The notes below the pieces were generated by a model, which searched no databases, was not told the origin of the DNA, and worked only from the letters and a program-made list of their open reading frames with translations. A DNA stretch of 64,000 nt from Membranipora membranacea (taxonomy: Eukaryota; Bryozoa; Gymnolaemata; Cheilostomatida; Membraniporidae), in the NCBI GenBank assembly GCA_914767715.1, contig OU612075.1, positions 9,610,001-9,674,000 of the forward strand. The letters run 5' to 3'. Of the stretch, positions 49,812-60,999 are shown in pieces. How positions within the stretch are numbered: the stretch's first letter is position 1; every line of letters begins with the position of its first letter. A program made the translations under genes and the position numbers.

Positions 49812-52800
49812 GTTAATCAGCAAGCAATTCTGAGGTTAATGTTGTTGTGCTTCAGTTGCTTGTTTTCACTTTTGGGTATACCAGCATATCACCAGCACAT
49901 CATCAGCTAAAATACCAGATACCCAGATACAAGAGTGAGTTGTTGATCCGATCCAATACCACATTGACGTTAAAGAGGTTGCATACAATCGGATGTTGTG
50001 AGAGCCAGGTTTTTCGTGGCTACTGATTCTGTCAACAGGATATAGAGAAACACATCCTGTCACTAAACTGCAAAATTCACAAGACCGATTTTTGCTATTG
50101 TGTGAAATTGAGCGCTTGATGTAAAGGTTTTTGCGCCAACACCTTTACACTGGCAACACCTCAGAATCAAAATACTTCCAAAGGGTGGCCTGAAATCCAG
50201 ATTTTGAACTCTACAGCATTGAGGGATATGTTGCATTGTCTCTCAATCATTTTAAATCATCAGTATCTGTTTGTGAGCTAGCACAGTAGCAGTAATTTCT
50301 ATCAATAGATTCTGGAACCCAGAAAACCAGCAATTTTCTCCGTAGGTTTTTATTTTTAAATGTTTATTGACAAGCAATCTTCATCATTAAAATGATGTTC
50401 TTCCTATTGTGCCAAGATAAAACAAACATTAATAAATATGGAATAAATAAATAGCGAAGAAATATGGAAGATAGAGACTAACAATGAAAATGGTTATGTC
50501 TTAGACATGTAATGCATTATTTAGGGGGTCAGGAGTGGTCGAAAGATTAGGGTGCGGACTCGTGTTCTGTTAGGTCCAAATACCATTCTCGGCACCGACG
50601 GTCATTCTTGATTTGGTACTGGCATGCCATTCATCCTCAGCAGGTCCTTGCGGAGCAGGATTTAAATACGGGAGGTCCACTGTCTGTTTACACATCCCAC
50701 ATGCAGTAAAAATGATCCCCTCTGCAGCTCTTCGATAAAGTGTGCAATGGGTCCCAGTACCTGTACTCTATAGAGGATAACTCTCTCCTTAAAGAAGACT
50801 TTGACATAGCTTGATCGCCTTTGCTGAGTAAGGAAATAGAGATCATATCGCAATAATAAAACCTCAATGCTGACGGTGTGTTTTTAGCAGCTCATAACTG
50901 TAACTGCAACAAACAAAGATCATAAGACTACACAAATTGCATGCACTCTCTTGTACAAGGCAAGGATCAAAGTTCTTTTTCATCTGATATGATGCTGGTG
51001 GATACCGATGATGCAAATATGCAGCCAAAGCGGAGAAACTTTAACATCAAGTTGTGCTTTATGCAAGCTTTGAATTTTCTTCAAGGTTGTTTTTCTCTAT
51101 GTAGTAGCCTTGCACAAGCTGATTCTGAACCCTGGTGTTAAAGATTCGCTGCTTGAGATGCATATTTGCATCGTTGGTATCGACCAGCACCGAATTCCTC
51201 ATAGATATCAAAGCTTCAGACAAACGGATGCTGTGAAATTCAGGTATTTTATAATGAATTGTCATGTGATTACCAGTTCTGTTATCAGGATATGGAGCAA
51301 CACATCCTGTATCTCAACTGAAAAGTGTCCACGACCGATTTTCGTTATTTAGTGAAAATAAACTTGATGTAAAGGTTTTTGCGCCAACACCTTTACACTG
51401 GCAACACCTCAAAATCAAAATACTTCCAATGGGTGGCCCAAAATCCAGATTTTAAACTCCACTGCATTGATGGATATGTTGCACAGACTCTCGATCATTT
51501 TAAATCATCAGTATCTGTTTTGTGAGCTAGCACAGAAGCAGTTATTTCTATCAATAGATTCTGGAAGCCAGAAAACCAGCACTTATATATTTTTCTCTGT
51601 ACCGCTGGAGACAATTTTAGAAAAAGAAATTGTTGCTAAACTTGCCTCAGTTTCTCTGTTTTTGCACTCGCATTTGACAAGCATTGTTTAGGGAGTCTGG
51701 AGTAGTCTCAAGGTGAAAAGTTTAGACTCGTGATCTGTTAGGTCCAAGATCAGTTCTCGGCACCGAAGGACATTCCTGATTTGGTATTGGTATGCCATTC
51801 ATCCTCGCAAGGTCCTTGCTGAGCGGAACTAAAATAACGGAGGTCCACTAAGTCTATACACATCCCACATGCAGTAAAAATGATCTCGACTGCAGCTGCT
51901 CAATATATAGAGCGCAATGGTTCCCCGTACCTGTAGTCTATAGAGGATAACTCTCTCCGCATAGAAGACTTTGACATAGCACGATCGCTTTTGCTGATTA
52001 AAGGGAATAGAGATCATATCACGATAATAAAACCTCAAAGTTGAGGGTGTGTTTTTAACAGCTCATATCTGTAACTGCAACAAACAAATCTCAAAAGACT
52101 ACACAACATGCATACACTCTCTTGTACAAGGCAAGGATCAAAGTTCTTTTTCATCTGATATGATGCTGGTGGATACCGATGATGCAAATATGCAGCCAAA
52201 GCGGAGAAACTTTGACATCAAGTTGTGCTTGATGCAAGGTTTGAACTTTCTTCCAGGTTTTTTTTACGCTATGCAGAAACCTTGCACAAGCTGATTCTGA
52301 ACCCTGGTGTTCAAGATTCGCTGCTTGAGATGCGTATTTGCACCGTTGGTATCGACCAGCACAGAATTCCTCATAGATATCAAAGCTCCAGACAAACGGA
52401 TGCTGTGAAATTCAGGTATTTTATAATGAATTGTCATGTGATTACCAATTCTGTTAACAGGATATGGAGCAACACATCCTGTATCTCAACTGAAAAGTTT
52501 CCACGACCGATTTTTGTTATTAAGTGAAAATAAACGATTGATGTAAAGGTTCTTGCGCCAACACCTTTACACTGGCAACACCTCAGAATCAAAATACTTC
52601 CAAAGGGTGGCCTGAAATCCAGATTTTTAACTCTACAGCATTGAGGGATATGTTGCATTGTCTCTCAATCATTTTAAATCATCAGTATCTGTTTTGTGAG
52701 CTAGCACAGAAGCAGTAATTTCTATCAATAAATTCTGGAAGCCAGAAAACCAGCACTTATTTATTTTTCTCTGTACCGCTGGAGACAATTTAACTTGCCT

Positions 52801-53256
52801 CAGTTTCTCTGTTTTTGCACTCGCATTTGACAAGCATTGTCTAGGGACTCAGGAGTGGTCTCAAGGTGAAAAGTTTAGACTCATGATCTGTGAGGTCCAA
52901 GATCAGTTCTCGGCACCGAAGGTCATTCCTGATTTGGTACTGGTATGCTATTCATCCTTGCCAGGTCGTAACTGAACGGAACTAAAATAACGGAGGTCCA
53001 AAATTTCTTTAAACATCCCATATGCAGTAAAAATGATCTTAAATATAAAGAGTGCAATGGGTCCCAGTACCTGTACTCTATAGAGGATAACTCTCTCCGC
53101 ATAGATGACTTTGACATAGCTTGATCACATTTGCTGAGTAAGGAACAGGAGATCGTATCACAATAATAAAACCTCAATGCTGACGGTGTGTTTTTAGCAG
53201 CTCATATCTGTAACTGCAACAAACAAATCCCAAAGACCACAAAAATATCATACACT

Positions 53257-53693
53257 TATTATTTCTTAGAGTTTTGGTGCGGCAAATCATTAAGTATGTA
53301 ACCTGGTATGTTCTACTTACTTCAGAAACACTTTCATCTTCTCACAGCTAGCAGTAAAGGGTTGGCCAACCTCTAATTTGATGTGAACATCATTCTTCTT
53401 GGTTGGTTTTTTACCTGCGACTGCCAGAAAAATAAATCAAACATTTAACATCCAGCATACATCCACTAAGACCAAATTCCTTTCTCATTTGGTTATACAA
53501 CAATCTTTGTTTGTTTAGGTTTGGACCCCAACTGCTTGTTTGTTTGGTTGGAAGGTAATATGATTATAATATATAGAGCCGGCATCAACTGGCAACGACA
53601 AGATAAATTGTGTGTTTTGAAATTTTAGGCAACCGCTATTCCCTAAAAGTTGCTGAACAATTTTTTGCTGCACTATGACTCTAAGAAATAATA
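53257..53693. mobile_element. Central inverted-repeat element of P1c, deleted form
   Basis: Carries the same 23-bp deletion as P1a and P1b, showing that the lesion predates amplification of the 18-kb unit. Confidence 0.5.
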
Positions 53694-54668
53694 GAAATAT
53701 TGCAGAGCTACAGAGGGGATCATTTTTATTGCATGTAGGATGCGTAAACAGACAGTGGACCTCTCGTATTTAAATCCTGCTTCGCAAGGACCTGGTGAGG
53801 ATGAATGGCATGCCAGTACCAAATCAAGAATGACCGTCGGTGCCGAGAATTGTATTTGGACCTAACAGAACACGAGTCCGCACCCTAATCTTTCGACCAC
53901 TCCTGACTCCCTAAATATTAAATAATGCTTATCAATTGCGAGTGCAAAAAGCAGAGAAACAGAGGCAAGACACGAAACCATGTCTTTTTTGGAAATTGTC
54001 TCCAGCATAACCTACTGAGAAAAAGAAATATGTGCTTGTTTTTGGCTTCCAGAATCTATTGATAGAAATTACTGCTTCCGGGCTAGCTCACGAAACAGAT
54101 ACTGATGATTGAGAGACTATGCAACATATCCCCCAATGTAGTGGAGTTTAAAATATGGAATTTGGACCAACCTGTGGAAGTATTTTGATTCTGAGGTGTT
54201 GCTAGTGTAATGGTGTTGGCGCAAAAACCTTAACATCAAGTGCTCGATTTCACGCAATAACGCAGCTCGGTCATGGAAATTTCCAGTAGAGTGACAGGAT
54301 GTGTTTCTCTACATCCTGTTAACAGAATTGGTAATCACATGACGATTCACCATAAAATACCTGAATTTAATAGCATCCATTTGTCTGAAGCCTTGATATC
54401 TAAGAAGAGTTCAGTGCTGGCATATACCAACAGTGCAAATTTGCAACTCAAGCTGCACATCTTTAACGCCAGGGTTCAGAATCAGCTCATGCAAGGTTTC
54501 AACATAGAGAAAAATATCTTGAAGAATCTTAAACCTTGCATTAGCACAACCTGATGTCAAAGTATATCCGCTTGGGCTGCATATTTGCCCCACTGGTATC
54601 CGCCAGCATTGCATTAGATGAAAATGAACTTTGATCCTTGCCACGTACAAGAGATCTCGCTGATTAAC

Positions 54669-54753
54669 TATAAAAACAGCAGGTCTTGTAACAAGTACTC
54701 ACAGAGAAGAAGCACACAGAGTTAAGATTACAACGAGTCTGAAACACTCACTG
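54669..54753 (+). promoter_or_regulatory. TATA box and noncoding first exon of copy J
   Basis: TATAAAAA at 54669-54676; exon end 54753 before GTAAGT. Confidence 0.65.
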
Positions 54754-55415
54754 GTAAGTTTTAAAAAAATGATGACAGAAAGATTGAGAAAGAGATTGAA
54801 AATATTTACTGTGAGACTTGCCTAGGGCAAGTACAGTTCATCACTTTGACAATAAAAACTCAATGACACACTTTCTTAAATTTGTTGGGCTTTTGTCTTT
54901 GTTTATATCTTTGGATTTATCATGCATCATCTTGTATCTGTGGAAATGCTATACTTCCTTTTTTTTGAAAAACATATAGTGAATGATTGAGAAAAATATC
55001 GAAAACATTTACAGTGAGACTTGCATAGGGCAAATACAGTTTTTTAAGGCGCGCATACATCACTACGCCAATAAATACTTTTTTATCGTAAACCCCTATG
55101 ATACTGATAGATCAAAATTAATAAATCATTCAATCAAAGACAATGATCAGTCACCTTCATGATAAATTTCCTAGAGGAGGGAAAAGTGATTAATTGCTAC
55201 CTGAGGGTACCTACTGTTAGCTGGTAGTTTGCAAAAAGGCCAACTTTACTCCTGTGAATGCTCTATTCCTATAAAGAAGAACTTAGTACTATGTTAACTT
55301 TGAGAAGCAGCATCTCCTAGCCGATGCAGTGTTACAACATTCTCATCTGAGCAGAGCATTCACCTAAACAATAACTATCCTCTCACTATTGTCTATTTTT
55401 ATATTCACAGTAAAA

Positions 55416-55827
55416 ATGAAGATAATCGCTGCAACAGTTGCAGCACTCCTGATGGTAGCTGGATTCACCGAGGCACAAAAATGCGGTGGTATGCTGTAAG
55501 TACAGTATTTACTGATATTCTTTATTGTAAAAGGTCTCTAAGACCAATTAAATTTTATGTTCATACTAATTATGAGTTTTTTTAATTGAATCTAAGTTGA
55601 TTCACGAAATGATCAAAGAAACTTTTGATTTCCACAACTAATACACAAGGTTAATAGGAAGTGCTTTGGTTAATTGAAAACTTTTTAGGCTTGATGTCAA
55701 TGTCGATGTTTGTGTTGATGTTTGTGTTTGTGTTGATGCTGATGTTATATTTCATGTCTTTTTCAGGGACTGCAAATTACCTAAAAAATGTTGGAGAGGA
55801 TATTGCAGAACGGTGTGGGGGAAGTAA
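55416..55827 (+). CDS. Secreted cysteine-rich amidated peptide precursor, divergent copy J
   Basis: Exons 55416-55495 and 55767-55827; 46 residues. The leader matches copy D, but the mature part is the most changed: QKC with loops GGMLD, KLPKK and WRGY, tail RTVWGK-stop. The third loop has four residues instead of five because the codons for Ser-Pro are replaced by one Trp codon. Splice sites, frame, the amidation-type end and AATAAA (55862-55867) are intact, so it is not an obvious pseudogene. It could be a neofunctionalised edge copy or an early decaying one. Confidence 0.8.
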
Positions 55828-57211
55828 ATGATGCGACTTATATCATTGTATTTTCTCAGACAATAAAAAACTTTCTTTGCAAAAGTTAAAAACCATTTTT
55901 TCTTTATACCTCCGTACCAAAACCTAACGTCCATCAATTTGACAAAAACCGTGATCAATTATCGTAATAACTCCAAACTCATCGCAGTGAGAAAGTAATT
56001 CAAATGGAAATAGAAATAAGTAGAGACTTTCATACATGTGGTGACACTGTCCACATGTTACAGATGATCACATGAAGTAATATGCCTGAAAACTAACACC
56101 AAAATTACAAGAAGAACTCATGCAGATGAATACAAATAAGTTTGTCTACTCTTGAACAGAGAGGACATAACCCCTTTGAGTATGCCTTATCATATCTTTT
56201 ATTTTTTGAGGTAATAAAAGGGATATACCGTCACACCATGTCAACCATTGGCAAATAGAGCGTAACTAACATACACATTTATCAGACTTTGGAGAGCAAA
56301 ATATCGTATTTTAAGCAAGTTTTGACAATTTGTGTATTTTTTTTGTAACTAATAATCGTTTCTTTTTCTTTCACTTTAAAAATGTGCAAAATAGTAGCCA
56401 CAAATGAGGTTTTCTTGGTATTTTGGTATTAAGGTATTCCTCTCCAATTATAAAATGGGGCCAAGTCACATGCTGGAATGTACTGCATTAGATTAAAAGA
56501 AACAAAATGCTAAAAAATGTTCAAGTCAAAAACATATTATAAGTTCCACTGGAGCTCTCTGGTTCAACCTCTAGGCATCATTTCTGCTATGTATGACGTT
56601 CTATCTTAGAAGGACAACATGGCTAGCTGATAATGACTGGTATGTTTCTCATCCAAAAATAGCAGGACAACTGATGTATCATTCATTATAACTAGGGGCT
56701 GGGAGGAGTTGCATATGTGGCAATGGTATGGGTAGAGGTACTGCCTAAGGTGGGCAAAAAAACTGTGTAATCCCACTGAGATAAATAAGAGAGTGAAACT
56801 CACAGCTCCAAATATGAGAGGAAACATAAAAGTGCAAGTTTCACGAGCATCTGGGAAACACCATACTGTGATCAACGGAATAAACATAAATATGACCATA
56901 TATATTTTACTAAAACGATGCAGAACACCAATGGGTTTCTACTGCTCTGAATTCATTTGGCTTTTGGATTTGTCTTTTCCTCCTATACCAACAGAGCTTC
57001 ACGAGATATTTGATCTAAAAGTATGACATTTTTAACAATGCACCATATAATGTTACACAGTAGCTGATTATCTGCCCACATAAGCGTAAGCAGTGCAAAA
57101 AGAATTTCAGTTACATGCTAACAGAATGAACGGAACGGCCCTCTACACCAATAAAATATATTAACAAGAGATCTCCGGTTGGTTTGGTCATAAATATACA
57201 ATAAGGACTGG

Positions 57212-57275
57212 TATAAGAGTCAGGCCTCGGCCCTGCCAGTTAGCATTATCTGCATTTGAAGCTTACAGCATAAAG
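57212..57275 (+). promoter_or_regulatory. TATA box and 5' UTR of signal exon K6
   Basis: TATAAG at 57212-57217. Confidence 0.55.
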
Positions 57276-57318
57276 ATGAATTCTTTTGTCGCTGTTTTGC
57301 TCGCTGCAGGAATTTCAG
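57276..57318 (+). CDS. Orphan lectin-type signal-peptide exon K6
   Basis: 43 nt, MNSFVAVLLAAGIS plus one base, GTAAGT donor. It is the last array element before single-copy DNA. The lectin domain exons nearest to it (59327-59997) lie on the opposite strand, so K6 cannot splice to them. Confidence 0.55.
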
Positions 57319-57739
57319 GTAAGTGAAATAGATTGTATATATAATAATAATAATATATAATTATAATATGTTATTATTATGTTATTTTGTCAATCTATCT
57401 GATCTCTAGCCTTCTTAGCCTCCCATCTTATCTATAATATTTGGATCTGTAGATTGAGCTTCATTCCTCGCATTTATTGCGGTGGGCGTACAAAGTTTTC
57501 CCCAAATTAGAAGGCAGGGCCAGTACATAGCAGGAGTTACACCATCGTCGCCAACATCAATAGAAAATGCTGCCCTCATTTATTTATAGCCAAAATATAG
57601 TTCTAGGTTATAATAAGTCAACCCCAAAAAAATTTGACCTTCTTTGCATTATTATTTTGTATGGATGAGCCAGTTGAACCATCCATCCATACTTGTACTA
57701 GTTAGACTTTAATCTGCATCATTTACCCCCTTATGTCAT

Positions 57740-58800
57740 CAGCAAATTAAAAAGTACCCCCTTATCTAAAGTCAAGGGTAGGAGAACAAACGGGAACTTG
57801 TTGATTGGTGGTCCCATGGGGGATGGGTGGTTGATGGAAGCGTTGTTGAACCAATGAACTAAACCTTAGTTTTAGTTTTAGTTCATTGGTTGAACTGTGG
57901 TTATTCACTGTCGTTAGATCAAATCTATTTTTCGATTTTATCTCATTTTCGTTTCTTTGCTATTGAAGATGAAAATTAAATATAATATTTTTTGCTGGTT
58001 TTGATTTGAAAGGTGATAGGTCCTTTATCTAGGGTTATTACTCCCCTGTCTTATTAATTTTTCGGGTTTCTAAAGGAAAAAGAAGAGGTTTCCTGTTTGC
58101 CAGCCACAACAAAATTGATTGATTAGTTGATGTTATGAAGCTATGTAGAATGAGTATGACAGGTTCACTGCAATGAAATCCCAGCAGGGAGAGGCATACA
58201 ACATTGAAAGCTCCCCCAGTGGGACTCAAACCCACAACTCCTGCGGCACCAATTGGGCAATCTCACCATCCAAAAAAATATAGGTTGATGGCACTAATTA
58301 GCAAACTCGCCGTCCACTAGTTTTAGTTGTGTTCTCTTGTCTCACAACTCGATTCATTCCATCATCACCACCCAAAGCACCACAGGGTTATTGGCCTTAC
58401 ATGGCCCATTGAATAGAAGCAAATTGAATTTTACATCACATCTATGTTCTCTCTATGTTCGAATTGGGCTCGATGAGATTGCGATGCTCATCAACACACT
58501 GGGGTGGCTTCATGCTGCTGGGACCGGCCATGAGGAGGTTTTGCTAAAGAAGGCTTCCAAAAGCAGCGCTTGACTCATGGTTTCTAGCTGAAGACCTGTG
58601 TGTTGTGCAGTGATATGCGCACCACTGTATGTTGTATCCTGAAATATGCCTCTGCAGGCATTGCCTCTGAATTGTCCAAGCATATCCATATCAGACAAAT
58701 AACTAAACCACTCGGGATGACATAGCTCAATAGTCAATACAGACGTAAGCCAAGTAAAAACTTAGAAGACTGTGATCATTATTCACTTCAGAAAGTATTC
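57740..58800. other. Single-copy flank, no gene recognised
   Basis: Contains a near-perfect 19-bp inverted repeat at about 57843-57892 (TTGAACCAATGAACTAAA and its complement) and a tRNA-like fragment. Opposing short frames at 58337-58573 (+) and 58510-58737 (-) overlap and have no recognised domain. Confidence 0.5.
58209..58271 (-). repeat. tRNA-related (SINE-like) fragment
   Basis: On the minus strand a perfect T-arm (GTGGG TTTGAGT CCCAC) follows a weak A-box-like region (GGTGAGATTGCCCAATTGG). The acceptor and anticodon stems do not close, so it is not a functional tRNA. Confidence 0.35.
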
Positions 58801-58801
58801 G

Positions 58802-58920
58802 ATGCGACTTAGATCTTTGTATTATCTAAGACAACAACACACACCTTCTGTTCTAAAGTAAAACGCATTTTGTTCTTAATACTTTCGCACAGGGTCCATC
58901 AACTTAAAAAAAACGGGAAT
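58802..58920 (+). pseudogene. Decayed 3' flank of a cysteine-rich peptide gene
   Basis: GATGCGACTTA-ATC-TTGTATT-TCT-AGACAA, then AAAGT.AAA..CATTTTGTT and later GTCCATCAA.TT.A, follow the same order as the sequence just after the stop codon of genes B, D and J. The poly(A) signal and the mature exon are not recognisable upstream. Read as an eroded remnant of a further gene copy outside the array. Confidence 0.5.
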
Positions 58921-59156
58921 GGCATAACATGGAATGGAGTTTATTTTGGTAATTATATTAAAAACACATTAAAATTTAATCGGGAACCATCTCTCAGTTA
59001 TGTGCTACACGGGAATGGATGGACAGCCTTTGCTGGACAAGCAGGGACCAACAAACGTTTTTATGCTTAATTCTCATTGATGAAAAATGGAAAACTGTAT
59101 GCACAGACCGCAAGTAAGTGCGGACAAAAGAAGGGAAGCAAAGATTATAAAATCAT

Positions 59157-59162
59157 TTTATT
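59157..59162 (-). terminator. Poly(A) signal of the lectin gene
   Basis: AATAAA on the minus strand, ~165 bp after the lectin stop codon. Confidence 0.6.
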
Positions 59163-59270
59163 GGAAAATAATTACTATTAATTCAAATTCGCAGTTGATG
59201 CAAGAAAATGTCAAGATGCAAGTGAAACATGTTGCATCATATTTGTCATAAAAAAACAATGTTCAGTGTC

Positions 59271-59318
59271 CAGTGCCCAGTGCCCAGTGCCCAGTGCCTA
59301 GTTCCCAGAGCTCAGTGT
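59271..59318. repeat. 7-bp tandem repeat (CCAGTGC)n in the lectin 3' UTR
   Basis: Four or more perfect copies, then degenerate ones (CCTAGTTCCCAGAGCTCAGTG). Confidence 0.85.
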
Positions 59319-59326
59319 TCATTTTT

Positions 59327-60900
59327 TTAATACGTTGCTTCACACACGAATGGCCTTGACACCCAGCACTGACAATCATTACAATCAGCTCTATTGTTTA
59401 CACACATACAATCTTCTCCTCCACAGCAGCTGTTAGGTTCACCTGCCTTCCACCATATGGCATTCAGTGGCACTACGCTTGTAAGGTAACCATCCCAAAC
59501 CCAACTTCCGCAAAAGTCATTACCTCCCACCCAGATCCATACTATGTTCCCTGCAATGAAAAATCGGTCAGGTGAGATATCAATTTGTAGAAAGCCTATT
59601 TAATAAGAAATTTGGTAGGGATTTACCAAGGCATTGGCTCTGATTGGCTGGTAGCTGGTGGAAATCAAGCCAGCAGCTAAGGTAGGAAGGTGGGAATATT
59701 ATTTAACCGATGCAAACCTTGACAACACAACCGGTGTCTAACCGATGATACTATTGTGTCATATAGTTCGAGGTTAGGGGCGATGTTCTGTTCAATATTT
59801 AATGACCAGAATATCTGGTTGTATGCACTTATGTTTTGCCTTTGGAGAAGCGTTTGCATGTCTCTTTGTCTTCCATATGTGTCCAATGAGCTTGTTGACA
59901 GACATTCCATGCTTTGAGGTACATTTGAGGACTGCTCGTGTACTTCCGGCAAAATGTACCAGATGAGAAGGCAAACCATCCCTGATCACAACCAACCCTG
60001 AAATGACCATAAAATTAAATCTTTATCTCTCATTATCACCATTCATTATAACTTAAGGCTAGATGCGGTTCAGGGGCGTATATTCTAAAAAATTTCACTC
60101 ACTGACTTTTCAGAGATGAGCATAATAATTGGGCGCAGCCCGATCCACACGCCGTAGGCGTGGCGGGGAGGGTGTGGGAGGGGCGCTTAGGCGCCCCTCC
60201 CACCACGGAAATTTTTGCATATCGGTAGCAAAATAGTGCAAGCAGAGAGGTATTTCAATAGCTCACTGAGCTGTTGGCTACAATCAGAAAACAACTCAAT
60301 AGCAGTAGAAGATTACGGTAAAATTTCTCCAGTTATAAAGCACCCATTTGAAAAAAACTGACTTTGATGGGTTTCGAACCCACAACAGCCTTATTAACAG
60401 TGATTATAAGGCGGACGCACTACACACTGACCTATTCAGCCACTCACGGAAATCTGTGGGCCGTGAGTGCTAATATACGCCACTGATGCGGTTGCGCGTA
60501 TGACAATGGTATAGGTAGAGCTGTAACTCCTGCTATTTACCAGCGGCCTCCTAATGTTTGCAAAACTAATAATTACTATAACATATAGCGCAACAAACCA
60601 TGGAGACTAAAGATTGAATGGAAGGTATTCTGAGAGCAATTCCAATGCAGAAATTTAGGTATCCGTTAAACACCGTGATTGGCTTGAGTTACTTACATCG
60701 TTGGGCGCATAATTAGGGGGGGGGCAAAAGTCTGGGGGGCTTAGACTACATAAGAATAGAGGACCATTTAGCCGTTTCATGTTAGGAAGCGTAACTAGTA
60801 ACTAGAACTAAAACTATAGAGTGGGAATACAACAATTAGTTTTGTGGCTAAACTTACCTGAGGTGCCTACAGCAAGTAGAAGAGCGACTAAATAGTTCAT
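59327..60900 (-). CDS. Secreted C-type lectin-domain protein
   Basis: Signal exon 60858-60900 reads MNYLVALLLAVGTS plus one base. The N-terminal domain exon is about 59840-59997 (GCDQGWFAFSSGTFC.., KAWNVCQQAHW), where GW..F...C and W..A...C are the hallmark start of the fold. The C-terminal exon 59327-59550 holds WIWVGGND, W.WDG, KAGEPN, GEDC and ends WVSRPFVCE. GEPN is an EPN-type ligand site, usually linked to mannose-like sugars. Two oddities: the signal exon ends in phase 1 while the next exon needs phase 2, so a small unseen exon or a frameshift lies between; and the middle exon seems to end at a GC donor (AAAG/GC) rather than GT. A hAT-like MITE sits in the first intron. Likely role: secreted sugar-binding recognition protein, if functional. 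Confidence 0.75.
60174..60203. repeat. Perfect 13-bp GC-rich stem-loop inside the MITE
   Basis: GTGGGAGGGGCGC, loop TTAG, then the exact complement. A second small hairpin (CACGCC GTA GGCGTG) lies at about 60148-60162. Confidence 0.9.
60366..60450 (-). repeat. tRNA-derived segment inside the MITE
   Basis: Minus strand: an A-box-like GTGGCTGAATAGGTCAGTG and a B-box GTGGGTTCGAAACCC with a pairing T-stem, but no closing acceptor stem. It looks like a tRNA-derived (SINE-type) piece captured by the element rather than a working tRNA. Confidence 0.5.
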
Positions 60901-60983
60901 CTCAAAGCTGATCAGAGTTTGTAGGGAGACTGCAAACAGAACACAAATTTAGATGTGATAGTTTGCGGTGGATGTTACCTGGC

Positions 60984-60990
60984 TTTTATA
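60984..60990 (-). promoter_or_regulatory. TATA box of the lectin gene
   Basis: GGGTATAAAAGCC on the minus strand, 84 bp upstream of the lectin start codon. Confidence 0.65.
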
Positions 60991-60999
60991 CCCTCTTTT

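Larger units (their letters stand above)
49680..54760. repeat. Palindrome P1c
   Basis: Counterpart of P1a with all three sub-repeats (joint motifs near 50132, 51380 and 52558) and one inverted right arm ending in the promoter of gene J. Confidence 0.7.
46258..57739. repeat. Higher-order repeat unit 3, partial
   Basis: Holds gene I (-), palindrome P1c, gene J (+) and signal exon K6, then stops at about 57739, just before the sequence that opens each unit. The junction to single-copy DNA reads TTATGTCAT then CAGCAAATT. Confidence 0.88.
60071..60485. mobile_element. hAT-like MITE with 8-bp target-site duplication
   Basis: Ends CAGGGGCGTATATT and, inverted, CAGTGGCGTATATT, flanked by the perfect direct repeat ATGCGGTT (60063-60070 and 60486-60493). 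A 415-bp length, 8-bp duplication and CAGGGGCG-type ends are typical of nonautonomous hAT elements. It encodes no transposase. Confidence 0.85.

Noticed and set aside
58209-58271. A functional tRNA gene
   Set aside because: Only the T-arm is well formed; acceptor and anticodon stems do not pair.
60366-60450. An intron-containing tRNA gene within the MITE
   Set aside because: A CCTTAT/ATAAGG stem can be drawn, but no acceptor stem closes and the segment lies inside a transposable element.
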